Positions 21,629 through 32,335 of a stretch of DNA of 64,000 nt are shown here, piece by piece. The notes beneath the pieces were generated by a model. That model worked only from the letters and a program-made list of their open reading frames with translations. It had not been told where the DNA came from and made no database searches. The translations under genes and the position numbers were made by a program. Source of the stretch: Nelumbo lutea (Eukaryota; Streptophyta; Magnoliopsida; Proteales; Nelumbonaceae); the NCBI GenBank assembly GCA_022828595.1, contig JAKGHH010000005.1:22209875-22273874 (forward strand), read 5' to 3'. Numbering within the stretch: the stretch's first letter is position 1; each line of letters begins with the position of its first letter.

Positions 21629-22591
21629 TCAGTTTTGCACCATTTCGGACTAGATTGGACCACAACTGTTTGGACCGAATCTAGGGTTCGAAGGGGACAG
21701 TTTTTCAGTCCAATTTTTTCTCACACTTGCTATTCCAAATCTGATGTTCAATTATGAGGATTAATTCGGCCTACCTGTAAAGCCCAGTTTTAAATGGTTA
21801 AAATTGCAAAAGCCCACTATTGTGAGAAAAGTTGTATGGGCCGAACTACTAACTGCGATTCAGCCCATATACCTAATCGACATTAATTATTAATGTTATG
21901 GTTTTTAAATGGACTGTTCAATGGGCTTTACAGGAGTTAATTGATTGGATCAATTCTTCCTTTGCATGTGATGTTTGGATGTTGGATGGGCTGCGACCAT
22001 GGGCCATAAGCACTTAGCCCATGATTAATCGTTAGTGGCTCTTACGCACACCATGGCTGAATGCACATCATTGCCATGGTGTCCCATAAGGTCATTGGAT
22101 GACCCCTCCTTGCTTGGCGGGTCCCACAACCTTGAAAAGGGATGCATACGAAACCCCTCCTTTCTTGGTGGGCCCCACTAGAAATCTGACTTTATGAAGG
22201 TTAGTGGGAGCCACTTTGGTTTGACCTAAAATTAGAACTAGGGCATAATTTTGTTCCCTCCAGCAAATATGAGTGCATGTGGTAGGGAGATCCATACGAT
22301 GGACTCTCTAAAGGCCTTCTGTCATTAGCATAATGATGGGTCCTTCAGAAATGAGGAAATGCACCATAAAATTGGGCTATCCATTTGCTGTTGGATCGGT
22401 TAGAGTGTTTCATAAGATGATAGGGGCGTCACAGACCGATGTGGGAGGGGCTTCACCAGAAAATGGGAACTCTCTCACAGTACCTTGGCATAACCTGAAT
22501 ATGATGGGTGAGCACTCACTGAACAAAAAGGTTTACCTGAAAATGGCTCTGAACCTTGTCTGACAGAGGCCAAGAGGAAACTGATTCGATG
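21629..22591 (+). other. B element 5' leader, second piece
   Basis: Plus-strand leader sequence, homologous in reverse to 7550-8420 of element 2 (for example the AGCCATGGTGTG and GGCCATAAG area). It contains a short imperfect duplication near 22100-22185 (CCCCTCCTT.CTTGG.GGG.CCCAC twice). No supported ORF. Ends where the A derivative begins. Confidence 0.75.
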
Positions 22592-24540
22592 TGAAGGGAT
22601 CAGAAATCCATCACATGGACGCCCAAAAGATTGTGGAATAAGGGGGCGAATTTCAAAATTTTTTCTCTCCCTTCAACTGGGAATCGAATTCCCTATTTAG
22701 AAAATAATATTTTCAAGGATCATTCTTGAACCATAAACAGAACCAAATCTGAACCAAAAGGAGTAGGGAGAGATAATACCTGGTACAGAGAAGTAGTATC
22801 TCCCAATGGAGGTGTTCACGCCCAAGGAAGGATCCAAAATTTGCTCCCACTGAAGATGGCGCAGTGCAGGGTGGAGCAAAATCAATAGTGTTCTTCCAAA
22901 AGAACTTGATCCTTCTCAAGAATCACCTGGACGGCATGTGAATACCACTCCCACCAATCTTTTCTACAAAAGATTGGAATCAAGATCCAATCTTGATTTC
23001 TCCCAAGAACTGGAGATCGAACTGCTATAGGTGGCGGCTGCAGGAAGGAGGCGGCAAGAGAGTATTTGCAAGGTGCAGATTCTCTCTTCTATGATTTCAG
23101 CTCTGAAGACAAGACTATGTATTGCTTGCTTGTGATGTCTAAAGGCTGCCGCCCCCTCTTCCTTTTATAGACTTAAAGGGATAAGCTCCTAATCCCATTA
23201 GGAGTTGCTAACCCAAATCAGGTCTGGATTAGAAGTCCCTTTAAGATAAGGGATAACCCTATCTTATCTGCAGATTAGATCAGCCATCTCCTAATCTAAT
23301 TAGGAAGTTTCCAGATCTAAATTTTATTTAGATCTTGGACTCTCTAAGTGGATAGGGTGTGGGCCCAATCCTATCAGCTGATCCATCTCAGAATTCGCCC
23401 CTTAAGTGACTAATCAAATTAGCCCAGTTCGAAATGAGTTTACGGCCCATTTAAGATTATGTATTCATTTATCCTTCCAAACTACTGCCCAGTTGGGCTT
23501 CCTTGTATGGCGTGGGACCAAAACATTGATCTACACATCAGCCACATGGGTTCAGCCCAACCTTTGTTAGAAGGCATGGACGAATACACTGTTATGGACA
23601 GTGCACCCCCTGAAACCCATCAGATGGGCTCTATGGGTCCAACACTTACCCAAGTGGTCCCTGGGCCAAACCACCTTGTAACACCCAGGGACTGTAGGCA
23701 GATACACGATTAGCCCATCAGGTATTATCCTCAATGATATTACACTTAACCTCTTAGTCCATAATGATCATACACTGCCCGACAAGAGAGGACCTCTCCC
23801 TCGGCTGCAAGGAACAGTGTTGCACTCTCTCTTCTGTGGATCCCAAGAATTAAAACCTTTGCAAATAATTTCGAAACCATACAATATATACTTTTATATC
23901 TCATATAAAATATATTTTGCAAATCAAATCTCAATGATTGAAATCGGCTGCCGACAGTCTTGGTTTCCATCAGTGAGAGTGCATCCCCGATCATTACCTT
24001 TGTCCGACAAAGGGGTTGATCCTGTCACTATGATCACCCACTCAGATGAATTCTCAGACTGTCCCAACATACCCTGGTTTTGACCCCCGCTAAGGATCTC
24101 ACTAATTGGTACATCAAAGATAGCCTAATCTGACACCTAATACAGTATCATAATCGAGTCTAGGGGTCGGGTGTAACTTTCCAGTTTTGCCCATCAATCT
24201 CCAAGGTCCAGGGCAATACTGGAAATCTGGTCCAGTTTAAAGATTCAATTAATCCTACACTGTAAGTGCCTAGGGTCTCACCCCGGTGGCTGAGACAAGC
24301 CACCCCAACCGACTTGGTGGCGCCACAGTGTCAGCCTTGTCAGTATAGGTCTCCCCAGACCGACCCACTGGCTGTGAACATTCTAAACTAACATGAGTCT
24401 CGTTAAGTGTCTAGTTTAAGGGTATTACACAGAAACATACCAAGGGAACATGAATCAAATATGCACTTTTATTCATTTACAATAAACTCATAAAGTACAT
24501 CATTTTTATTGAAGCTATGGGCATACAAAACTATCTAACA
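22592..24540 (-). repeat. Family A 3' LTR, complete (1949 bp)
   Basis: TG/CA ends, colinear with 9065-11014. Sense TATA box (CTATAAAAGG) at 23161-23170. The internal side (24541 onward) carries the polypurine-type tract AAGTGCAAGTGCGAGT on the minus strand. Confidence 0.92.
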
Positions 24541-24649
24541 ACTCGCACTTGCACTTGGGTAGAACGCCTTCTCCCTATTTGTGCAGGTTCAGATATGAAA
24601 TAGAATGGTTCAATATTTGAACCATGGCTTTGATACCACTGAAGGGATA
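24541..24649 (-). other. Remnant internal region with primer-binding site and polypurine tract
   Basis: 109 bases. Polypurine tract at 24541-24556. The primer-binding site at 24636-24648 reads TGGTATCAAAGCC on the minus strand, one base off the initiator-Met complement. Between them is leader sequence matching 8966-9045. The junction between end-of-pol and leader shares CTT.GG. Confidence 0.85.
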
Positions 24650-25599
24650 GGAAATCCATTACATGGACGCCCAAAAGATTGTGGAATAAGGGGGCGAATT
24701 TCAAAATTTTTTCTCTCCCTTCAACTAGGAATCGAATCCCCTATTTTGAAAATCATATTTTCAATGATCATTCTTGAACCGTAAACTGAACCAGATCTGA
24801 ACGAAAAGGAGTGGGAGAGATAATACCCGAAACAAAGAAGTAGTATCTCCCAAAGGAGGTGTTCACGCCCAAGGAAGGATCCAAAATCTGCTCCCACTGA
24901 AGATGGTGCAATGCAGGGTGGAGCAGAATCAACAATGTTCTTCCAAAAGAACTTGATCCTTCTCAAGAATCACCTCTACGGCTTGTGAATACAACTCCCA
25001 CCAATCTTTTCTCCAAAAGATTGGAATCAAGATCCAATCTTGATTTCTCCTAAGAGCCAGAGATCGAACTGCTGTAGGCGGCGGTTGAAGGAAGGAGGCG
25101 GCAAGAGAGTATTTGCAGGGTTTAGATTTTCTCTTCTGTGATTTTAGCTCTAAGGACAAGACTATGTATTGCTTGCTTGTGATGTCTAAAGGCCGCCGCC
25201 CCCTCTTCCTTTTATAGACGTAAAGGGATCAGCTCCTAATCCCATTAGGAGTTGCTAACCCAAATCAGGTCTGGATTAGAAGTCCCTTTAAGATAAGGGA
25301 TAACCCTATCTTATCTGCAGAATAGATCAGCCATCTCCTAATCTAATTAGGAAGTTTCTAGATCTAAATTTTATTTAGATCTTGTACTCTCTAAGTGGAT
25401 AGGGTGTGGGCCCAATCCTTTCAGCTGATTCATCTCAGAATTCGCCCCTTAAGTGACTAATCAAATTAGCCCAGTTCAAAATGGGCTTAAGGCCCATTTA
25501 AGGTTATGTATTCATTTAGCCTTCCAAACTGCTGCCCAGTTGGGCTTCCTTGTATGGCGTGGGACCCAAACATTGATCTACACATCAGCCACATGGGTT
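24650..25599 (-). repeat. Family A 5' LTR, half length
   Basis: Colinear with the first half (plus view) of 22592-24540, then replaced at GGGTT/AAGTCTGAA by copia integrase sequence on the plus strand. Sense TATA box at 25208-25217. Confidence 0.88.
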
Positions 25600-26200
25600 A
25601 AGTCTGAATACTTTGAAAAGTTCAAAGAGTTCAGATAGGAAATCGAGAAATAGTTAGGGAGAGAAATTAAGTCCCTTTGATCGGATCGAGGTGGCGAGTA
25701 TCTCTCTGATGAATTTAGGGACTACTTGAAGGTCAACGGGATAGTGTCACAATTAGCTCCTCCTGCCACACCTCAACTCAACGTGTTTCAGAGAGGAGGA
25801 ATAGGACCTTGTTGGACATGGTCCGGTCACTTCTCATATGCTCAGAATTACCCACAACCTTCTTGGGATATGCATTAGAGACTGCTATCTACGTACTAAA
25901 TTAGGTTCCAACCAAATTGGTTCCGAAGACTCCACATGAACTATGGACTGGAAGGAAGCCAAGTGTAAGACACTTGAAGATTTGGGGTTGCCCTGCACAC
26001 GTTAAAAGAACAAGTGGGGACAAGTTGGAATCCAAAACCAGTCGTTGCCTATTTATAGGCTACCCAAAAGATTCGGTGGGTTATCTATTCTATGACTCAA
26101 GTGAGAAAAAAGTGTTCTGCACTCGAAACGCCCAATTCTTAGAAACCGAATACATCTTGGACACCCATCGTCAGGAAGTAGTTCTTGATTAGGAGAGCTC
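25600..26200 (+). pseudogene. Copia integrase C-terminal part, B element
   Basis: Plus strand: SEYFEKFKEFR, then stop, then the core with [12 protein letters not shown] (second catalytic Asp) and [16 protein letters not shown]. Frameshifts follow around the SERR glutamate. After 25917 it is open again through [18 protein letters not shown] and [17 protein letters not shown] at 25651-25653 sits at the codon that is also TAG in elements 2 and D. The zinc domain and first Asp are missing because the left end is broken. Confidence 0.85.
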
Positions 26201-26207
26201 AAGAGCA

Positions 26208-27322
26208 GTGGGAGATGTCCCACAATTTTCAGGTAGTGACCAACCTAGAAGATCCACTCGGGTATCCAGGCCACCAGTCCGATGTGATTATGACCAGGAT
26301 AGTTACCTGGTGGAAGCCTTGACTAGTGAGGAGGATCCCATAACTTATGCGGAAGCTATGTTAGACATAGATTCCCAGAAGTGGGTGGAGGCCATGAGAG
26401 CTAAGATGGACTCGATGGAGACCAATGGGGTCTGGACTCTAGTAGATCCGCCCTCTAGGGTAAAGGCAATTGGTTGCAAATGGATCTACTAGAGGAAGAA
26501 GGGGCTTGATGGCAGGATTGAGACCTACAAAGCTCGTTCGGTGGCGAAAGGGTATACTCAGAAAGAAGGCATTGATTATGAGGAAACATTTTCACCTGTG
26601 GCCATGCTTAAATCCATTAGGATCTTGCTAGCTGTAGCAGCATACCATAACTATGAGATTTGGCAGATGGATGTCAAAACTGCATTCCTGAATGGAGATC
26701 TTAGTGAAGATATCTACATGCACCAGCCGCAAAGCTTCATTGCTGCTGGTCAAGAACACATGGTATGTAAACTTAATAGATCCATATATGGATTTAAGCA
26801 GGCTTTTAGGAGTTGGAACATCCGTTTTGATTCTGTAGTCAAAACGTTTGACTTTGAGCAGAATCCGGATGAACCCTGTGTTTATAGGAAGACCAGTGGG
26901 AATAAGATCACCTTTTTGGTGTTGTACGTGGACAATATCCTACTCATAGGAAATGAAGTAGGAATGTTGACTTCGGTCAAGGTATGGCTATCACAGCAGT
27001 TCTCCATGAAAGATCTTGGAGAAGCTTCATACATACTGGGTGTTCAACTCTATAGAGATAGATCAAAGCAGATAATTGGATTATCCCAGGCTGCTTACAT
27101 TGACAAATTTGTCAAAAGATATAGCATGGAGAACTTCATGAAAGGAAACGTTCCTTTCAAGCATAGAGTCACTCTCTCCAAGAAGATGTCTCCCAAGACT
27201 TCTGAGGAGATTGAGGGCATGAGAGACGTTAGCTATGCCTCAGTCATAGGGAGCATCATGTATGCCATGTTGTGCACTCGCCCGAACATTGCTCAGGCGG
27301 TGAGTGTGGTAAGCAGAAGCAG
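26208..27322 (+). pseudogene. Copia reverse transcriptase, B element
   Basis: 26208-26492 is the linker (STRVSRPPVRCDYDQD, VWTLVDPPSRVKAIGCKWIY), then TAG. The RT core at 26541-27322 is open for 260 codons: [32 protein letters not shown] with the first catalytic Asp, CKLNRSIYGFKQAFRSW, and LYVDNILLIGN in place of YVDD. The loss of the second Asp would inactivate the polymerase. RNase H is missing: after CTRPNIAQAVSVVSR the sequence runs into filler and the 3' LTR. Confidence 0.88.
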
Positions 27323-27340
27323 ATGTAGTATGGGATAAGT
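27323..27340 (+). other. Filler at pol/LTR deletion junction
   Basis: ATGTAGTATGGGAT at 27323-27336 is identical to 27564-27577 inside the adjacent LTR. It joins broken pol to a LTR whose first roughly 55 bases are missing, so it looks copied from the nearby LTR during repair. Confidence 0.75.
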
Positions 27341-29214
27341 TTGTTATTTAGTGTAAATAAATAAAGTGCATGTTTGATTCATGTTATTTGGTATAATTCT
27401 GTGTAAGACCCTAAAACTGGACACTTATAGAGACTCATGTTAGTTTTAAATGTTCACAGCCATTGAATAAGTCTAGGGAGATTTTTCCTACCAAGGCTGA
27501 TACTGGTGTGCCACCAAGTGTTGGGATGGCCTGTCTCGGCCACCAGGGTAAGACCCAAGGCACATGTAGTATGGGATTACTCGAATCCTTGAACCGGACC
27601 AGATTTCCAATATTGCCCTGGACCTTGGAGACAGATGGGCAAAACTGAAAAGTTACACCTGACCCCTAGTATGGGTTTACTCGCGCTGTCTTTGATATGC
27701 CAATCAGTGAGATCCTTAGCGGGGATCAAAACGTGGGTCTGTTGGGACAGTCTGAGAATTCATCTGAGTGGGTGATCATAGTGACAGGATCAACCCCTTT
27801 GTCAAACAAAGGTAATGGTCGGGAATGCACTCTCTCTGATGGAAACCTAACTGCCGGCAGTTGATTTCAATCATTGGAATTTTGTTTTGCAAAATTAATA
27901 TATACATATATATATTTGTATGGTTTCAAAATGTTTGCAAATGGTTTTAATTCCCGGGATCCATGTGAGTGGAGAGTGCAGCACTGTTCCTTGCAACCAA
28001 GGGAGAGGTCCTCTCTTGTCGGGTAGTGCTTGACCATTAAGGGCGGAGAGGTTAAGTGTAAGACCATTTTGGATAGTACCTGATGGGCTAATCTTGCACC
28101 TGCCCACAGTCCCTGGGTTTTTATAAGATGGCTTGGCCCAGGGACCACTTAATGTAAGTGTTGGGCCCATAGGGTCCATGTGATGTGCTCAGGGGTTCAC
28201 TGAGCTTTTTAGTGAATTCGGCTGGGCCTTGTAATAAAGGTTGGGCTGAATCTATGTGGTTGGTGTGTAGATCAATGCTTGGGTCCCACGCCATACAAAG
28301 AAGCACAACTGGGCAGCAGATTGGAAACTAGTTAAGCACTGAACACTTAATGGGCCAAAAGCCCATATCAAGCTGGGATGATATGATCACCCATCTATGG
28401 GGTGGATTTGAGATTAATGTTAGCAAAAGGATTGGGCCTTTAACCTTATCCACTCTAGGAGGCCAAATTCAAATCATATTTGAATCTGGTAACCTCCTGA
28501 TAAGATCAGGAGTAAGCTAACTTAATCTGCAGATAGGATTAAGATCATCCCCTATCCAAATACTGATTTGGATTGGGATAACTCCTAATTATGAGGTTTC
28601 TTAATCAAGAAGAAAAGAGGAGAAACCAGAAGAAAGAAATATCAGATTTCGAACCAAGGGTTGTAAGCAAGAAAGCATCCTACAATTGAGATTAGATCTC
28701 ATTCACACTTCAAAGAGAAGAGAAGCAATTCAGCCATCTTTGTCCCAGGAGTTCTCCTCCAGCTGCCGCCATTCCTTCTAGCAAGATTTGATCTTTGCAA
28801 AAGAAAAAAATCAAGAAATCAACTATTGACATCAGTCCTGTAGAAAAGACTGAAAAAGATTTGGTGCTCAGAGTTTCCAGAGGATTCTTGAGTAGAATCT
28901 AGTGTGTAGGACGCACTCTGCTAGTTTCGTTCCACATACAACTGTGTCATCTTCAGTAGGAGCGGATCTTGGTGTCCTCTTTGGGCGTGAACACCAACTT
29001 TGGGAGATACTACTTCTCTGGATCAGGTATAATTCCTCCATTTTTCTTTTGATTCAGATCTGGTTTGATTATGGTTCAAGTAGGATCCTTGAATATTATA
29101 TTCCAATTAGGGAATATGATTCCCAGTTGGAAGAAGGTAGGAAAATTTTTGAAATTCGCCCACTCATTCTGCAATCTTTTTGGCATCCATTAGATGGATC
29201 CTACCATTCTTTCA
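27341..29214 (+). repeat. Family B 3' LTR, 5' end lost
   Basis: Homologous to the minus-strand B solo LTR (54128-57799 without its insert). It ends ...CCATTCTTTCA at 29214; the right flank begins CCTTA. A short replacement near 27666-27683 carries another copy of the TAGTATGGG.TTACTCG motif. It is diverged from family A but colinear. Confidence 0.85.
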
Positions 29215-30204
29215 CCTTATAGATGGGAACTATGCTCAAAGGCAATGTTGTGCTTACTGAATGCTGGTGTTGTCTCAATGTATGCTTCCTTGGGATTCTC
29301 AGATCTCGACCACATGCTGTACTCTAAATCCGATGTCCTGACCTTCTTGGAACTAGATGTCACGATCCGGAGGAAACTCTCTAACTCATAAATGTGATTA
29401 GTAGATTTCTTCCTTTTTTATTTTTTATTTTTTGCTCTTTTTTGTTTTTATTAAAATTGGACCACTAAAGAGAATGAAAAAACTGCTAAGGACTATGAAA
29501 TGGGAGATTTAACCTAAGGCCACTAAGGCGGGATATGCAGAATTTCAGATGTATGTGAAAACCGTGAAATGTCAACAAAATATTGAGAAAACAATGATAA
29601 AACCAGCCTGCCCCTAGTTCAGAACCAGATGGGGTGAACACTTAGGTAGATAAAGAAGTATTCATGAAGCTGGGAGTGGACCGGCCACCTATGAAGAGGG
29701 TAGGTTGCTATGAATTGGCTATCTAATCAAAGAGCCTAAGGGTATTAATGAAGAATGGGTATTAAAGAGCTGAGTGTGATGGGTGTTGGTTTATTAGGCT
29801 TATGTTGCATTAGAATGGAAAGGAGCAAATTTGGGATGATAAGGAGCAGTTTAGGATGATGGCTCAGGATTGCTCTATGGTCAGAAAAGCCGCTAATGCC
29901 TCTATAGCCAACTAAGCTGAAAGAAATGCAAAATGCAATACAACACAAACGAAGTAGACCTTTATTGTGAAAGACATAAAAATTAAGGAAAGGCCTTCAC
30001 AAAAAACCAAAACTAAGGAAAAGATTTGATTCAGATTAAGACAATTGCAATGAGCAATTTTTTTGGATTACCACAAGTTTAGAGCCAGAATTAGATTATT
30101 CTTTTTCAATTTTAAGAAAGAACGCAATCAATCAATAACCAACACATGTTTCATTCAAGAACCTGCAAAGATTTCATTTATCCTAACCAAACCATACAAC
30201 ATTT
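29215..30204. other. Non-LTR sequence, no gene recognised
   Basis: An open stretch at 29215-29391 on the plus strand (about 59 codons, ends VTIRRKLSNS) has no family I recognise. The rest holds stops in all frames. This is the right flank of the B element and probably the older genomic background. Confidence 0.5.
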
Positions 30205-30710
30205 TATTAGGTGTTTTTTCTTTTTATCTTTGATTATTCTTCTTTTTCCTTCCCTTTGTTTTTTTTTCTTCTTTTTTTATTTCAACTCACTTACGTACTT
30301 TTTCTTTTTCTTTTCCTTTGATTTACTTTTCTTATTTTTTTCCTTTTTCTTTTTTTTTTTGGGGCTCGAGACTCATGCATGCAATGACAAATTATTTGTA
30401 ATCTGCAACTTTCCTTCCTCTCTCTTTTCCTTCTCTTCTTCTCATTTTTCTTTCTCTCTCTCTCTCTTTTTTCTCTTTCCTCTTTCTTTTTTAACTTATT
30501 ATGGTATACACAAATTTTGATTTTGATTTTCTTTTCTTTATTCTTCTTCTTATTTTTTTATTATTTATTTATTTATTACTCTCTTTTATTTTTTTTGAAT
30601 TTTGGATTTTTTTATTTTTAATATTTTTATCATTTTATTATTTGTATTTTCTGTATCTTTTATTCCCTCTACACCATTCTTTTAACGTTTTTATGTATTT
30701 CTTCCGTTAG
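30205..30710. repeat. T-rich low-complexity tract
   Basis: About 500 bases of plus-strand pyrimidine runs, mainly T with CT and TTA mixes. Apparent long ORFs rich in Phe, Leu and Ser here are artefacts of composition. Confidence 0.85.
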
Positions 30711-30952
30711 GGGAGGCTTGCCCACTTCTGTAGAGTTATCATAGACTAAGTGGGTCATAACCACCCACTTTCTGCATGCAAACCAAAAAAAACACCCACT
30801 GATCGACTCCATGGTGCTGAGCCAAGAGCTAGTGGACAATGACCCCAATTACTGTAGTGTGAAAATGGCGACAACCCAAAACACGGTATGCTATCTTGGA
30901 CCCCAACTCAACACACCCAAATGCATGTAGGGACTTTGTAAAATACTAGCTT
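30711..30952. other. Intergenic stretch downstream of importin pseudogene
   Basis: No coding or repeat match seen. It would be the 3' flank of the minus-strand importin fragment. It contains ordinary-composition sequence between the T-rich tract and the stop codon at 30953. Confidence 0.5.
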
Positions 30953-31296
30953 CTAGCAGCCACAAACAGACATGGCTCGACTGATGGCTAACTTCGCCCA
31001 TTCGGTAGATTCAATAATCAAATGGTCATCAGATGACAAGCACTCATTTAAAAAATCTCTGCTTGAGACAAACTGCTGAATTAAGGAAGCTGCATTACAA
31101 CCCAGTATAACAGCTAGATCGGCCAGTACTCCAATTGCCGACCTAGTCACTGTATCGTCCATGTCTTTCTCCATGCACAAGCTGTCTAAGAGCTTGATGG
31201 TCTTGGGAGAATTCTTGAAACCTTGGAGAACCCCCGAGTATGCTTCCAAGATCCCGTTTCTTAGAAGATTGGCGTACTCTATTATTTCATCATCAG
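30953..31296 (-). pseudogene. Importin beta-type C-terminal fragment
   Basis: Minus strand: LLRNGILEAYSGVLQGFKNS, then a degraded stretch KLLDSLCMEKDMDDTVTRSAIGVLADLA and FLNECLSSDDHLI, ending ISRAMSVCGC and a stop at 30953. This is the last HEAT repeats of plant importin subunit beta, which carries cargo with importin alpha through the nuclear pore. It continues the fragment at 32336-33529 once the mini-copia is ignored; the shared 5 bases ATCAG at 31292-31296 are the target duplication. Confidence 0.8.
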
Positions 31297-31526
31297 TGTT
31301 AAGATAATGATGAAGAGTCCTCGACGTGTTGGAGTTCAGGAACCTATCATGTTATCTCATCAGTTAGTTTCCTTGTTGTACTTTGTATTTATCACATAGA
31401 AGTTGATTGTAATCCAAATTGCTATTCAATGTATATAAAAAGATATCAGGGCCGAACCATCATGAATTGGTTCTTCCCATTCTATTAGTTTCTGTCTTCT
31501 ATTCTCTCTCTGGTATCTCTTTATCT
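31297..31526 (+). repeat. 5' LTR of mini-copia (230 bp)
   Basis: Begins TGTTAAGATA and ends TTTATCT just before the primer-binding site; the expected CA terminus is not seen. A TATA-like GTATATAAAA is at 31431-31440. Confidence 0.85.
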
Positions 31527-31539
31527 TGGTATCAGAGCC
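31527..31539 (+). other. Primer-binding site, initiator-Met tRNA type (mini-copia)
   Basis: TGGTATCAGAGCC, exact complement, directly after the LTR and 10 bases before the gag ATG. Confidence 0.92.
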
Positions 31540-31548
31540 AACATCCTT

Positions 31549-32013
31549 ATGGCCTCTTCAGGAGATTTTTCTCTTGCATCAAACCAGGTGAGATCGACTG
31601 TTGATAACTCCACTGGGCTGCCCCAGCTTCCAAACATCACCCACTACATCCCAGTGAAGCTAACCAGCGAAAATTATCTACTGTGGAAGAACCAGTTTCT
31701 TCCTACTAATTACACCCATAAGCTGATGGGTGTCGTCGATGGCCCCATTCCAGCTCTGCCCAAGGAGATCGTTGATCCCAGTGATCCGTCGAGGAGTATT
31801 CCAAATCCTACCTTTGAGAGATGGTTTCAGCTTGATCAGTTAGTACTCAGTTGGCTGATCTCATCCTTGACCGAAAGCATCATGGCACAGGTTGTTGGAT
31901 TGCGGTCTTCTCAAGAGGTTTGGAATGCTCTTTCCAAATCTTACTCGACTCTCTCTCGCTCCAGAATCCTTCAACTCCGGCGCCAGTTACAATCATTGAG
32001 GAAAGGAAACTGA
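31549..32013 (+). pseudogene. Copia gag N-terminal fragment (mini-copia)
   Basis: 154 open codons from MASSGDFSLASNQ. HYIPVKLTSENYLLWKNQ is the hallmark start of UBN2/DUF4219-type copia gag, followed by VLSWLISSLTESIMAQV and SAQEVW-like RSSQEVWNALSKSY. It differs from the gag of families A, B and D. The stop is created by the inversion junction at 32010/32011, so the protein is cut about a third of the way through a normal gag. It has no stops or shifts before that, so it may be translated if transcribed. Confidence 0.88.
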
Positions 32014-32165
32014 CTGATGAAATAACAGGATAGGTTCCTGAGCTCCAACACGTCGAGGATTCTTCATCATTATCTTAACACGCCCCCTTCAAGCGAACTG
32101 TCTGCTAGAACATGAAGCTTGAATTTAGACCACTGGAAACTCATCCCACTGAGTGGCTTGGCTTA
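32011..32165 (-). other. Inverted 3' segment: RNase H end, polypurine tract, LTR start
   Basis: Read on the minus strand from 32165: AKPLSGMSFQWSKFKLHVL and LEGGVLR, the usual end of a copia polyprotein, then GAAGGGGGCG (polypurine tract), then TGTTAAGATAATG, the LTR start. The piece is bounded by AAGGAAAC (32003-32010) and GTTTCCTT (32166-32173), perfect inverted 8-mers. Confidence 0.88.
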
Positions 32166-32335
32166 GTTTCCTTGTTGTACTTTGTATTTATCACATAGAA
32201 GTTGATTGTAATCCCAGCTGCTATTCAATGTATATAAATAGATACAAGGGTCGAACCATCATGAATTGGTTTTTCCCATTCTATTAGTTTTTGTCTTCTA
32301 TTCTCTCTCTGGTATCTCTTTATCTATCAGCACCT
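32166..32335 (+). repeat. 3' LTR of mini-copia, last 170 bp in normal orientation
   Basis: Matches 31369-31526 of the 5' LTR with a few substitutions; its first roughly 70 bases are in the inverted piece. TATA-like TATATAAATA at 32230-32239. Confidence 0.88.

Larger units (their letters stand above)
22592..25599 (-). mobile_element. Family A deletion derivative: LTR, 109 bp, LTR
   Basis: On the minus strand: 5' LTR (24650-25599, its start lost), primer-binding site, about 95 bases of leader, then the polypurine tract and a complete 3' LTR (22592-24540). The whole gag-pol region is gone and leader is joined to the end of pol at about 24556. The right end is cut by B pol at 25600, so a target duplication cannot be tested; the left flank is CGATG. 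Confidence 0.85.
11015..29214 (+). mobile_element. Copia element of family B, plus, 18.2 kb with three nested insertions
   Basis: Pieces in plus order: truncated 5' LTR (11015-11473 and 13428-13454), primer-binding site, leader (13469-14068 and 21629-22591), pol (25600-27322) and 3' LTR (27341-29214). The 5' and 3' LTRs are the same B type, and all pieces share orientation, which is why I join them. Insertions: an A solo LTR, the gag-only Athila-type element and an A deletion derivative. Gag and protease are missing between 22591 and 25600. The first roughly 1.4 kb of the 5' LTR is missing, so no target duplication can be tested. Confidence 0.7.
31297..32335 (+). mobile_element. Mini-copia element (1039 bp) with internal inversion
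   Basis: 5' LTR 31297-31526, primer-binding site, gag N-terminus, then an inverted piece (32011-32165) holding the end of RNase H, the polypurine tract and the start of the 3' LTR, then the rest of the 3' LTR (32166-32335). Flanked by ATCAG at 31292-31296 and 32336-32340. Inserted in the importin pseudogene. The perfect target duplication shows the two outer ends are genuine. Confidence 0.88.

Noticed and set aside
30146..30710. Open frames of 124 and 69 codons rich in Phe, Leu and Ser
   Set aside because: They are translations of a T-rich low-complexity tract; no domain and no start context.
31549..32013. Possible host gene inside the importin region
   Set aside because: The protein start is a standard copia gag, it lies right after an LTR and primer site, and the unit has a 5-bp target duplication.
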